From: Candidatus Nealsonbacteria bacterium CG11_big_fil_rev_8_21_14_0_20_37_68
Lineage (GTDB): Bacteria; Patescibacteriota; Minisyncoccia; Minisyncoccales; GCA-002782225
Assembly: GCA_002787295.1 (NCBI GenBank)
Contig: PCWJ01000024.1
Location: 1,413 to 22,025 of the forward strand
DNA length: 20,613 nucleotides
Reading direction: 5' to 3'
Every line of letters begins with the position of its first letter. Position 1 is the first letter of the stretch. The notes beneath the pieces were generated by a model. That model saw nothing but the letters and a program-made list of their open reading frames with translations. It was not told where the DNA came from and searched no databases. This document shows positions 20,604 through 20,613 of the stretch, one piece after another. The position numbers were made by a program, and so were the translations under genes.

Positions 20604-20613
20604 GAATCTGCGA

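Noticed and set aside
1..20613. UGA recoded as glycine or tryptophan
   Set aside because: TGA ends the M16 gene cleanly, and every recognised gene is complete under the standard code.

Overview
The window looks like a piece of a small, AT-rich bacterial genome of the Candidate Phyla Radiation (Patescibacteria), most likely a Parcubacteria-type lineage. This is inferred from short, tightly packed genes with very few Shine-Dalgarno sequences, near-minimal enzymes, an archaeal-style stand-alone GMP-synthetase-like ATP-pyrophosphatase, and many small palindromic repeats between and inside genes. TGA is used as a stop (M16 peptidase gene) and no gene needs TGA read as an amino acid, so the standard bacterial code fits and the Gracilibacteria/Absconditabacteria code does not. 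No tRNA, rRNA, CRISPR, insertion sequence or phage gene was seen. No gene-free stretch exceeds 300 bases; the longest, 17877-18092, is filled by nested hairpins and a promoter.

Layout. Plus strand, 14-4757: M16 zinc peptidase, AI-2E/PerM-type membrane protein, rsmI (16S rRNA methylation) and metG (methionyl-tRNA synthetase), ending in a large palindrome that separates them from convergent minus-strand genes. Minus strand, read right to left from 20500: tatD, a P-loop NadR-like kinase/ATPase, and purM; then a promoter module and a guaA-like ATP-pyrophosphatase; then a terminator and a long operon leuS-glmS-iorA-iorB-glmR(yvcK)-glmU closed by a terminator near 7774-7801; then a TIM-barrel protein, an MFS transporter and a ThiI-like ATP-pyrophosphatase.

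How the genes fit together. GlmS makes glucosamine-6-phosphate and the GlmU-like enzyme would carry the pathway to UDP-GlcNAc. The YvcK/GlmR-type protein between them belongs to a family that senses UDP-GlcNAc and stimulates GlmS in Bacillus, so supply and control of cell-envelope precursors appear to share one transcript. The interleaved iorAB pair suggests 2-oxoacid:ferredoxin chemistry. RsmI, MetRS, LeuRS and the ThiI-like protein serve translation. A purM and a GuaA-like protein without other purine genes are hard to place.

The most interesting material is not a gene. (1) A 36-base module with -35 TTGATT, a 16-base spacer and -10 TATAAT occurs four times. It is preceded by a hairpin in three copies and by a clipped one in the fourth, and in two copies it ends directly on an ATG, predicting leaderless mRNAs. 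(2) Short palindromes are inserted in frame in rsmI, leuS, the thiI-like gene, glmR, iorA and tatD, resembling in principle Rickettsia palindromic elements. In glmR the insertion can be reversed on paper: removing 45 bases flanked by a 5-base duplication restores the canonical N-terminus. (3) Degenerate 7-base tandem repeats sit in frame in metG, leuS and iorA, and in two places a palindrome interrupts such an array. (4) Intergenic hairpins share one architecture and are nested inside one another. Together these look like a population of mobile or self-propagating mini-elements that tolerate, and use, coding sequence.
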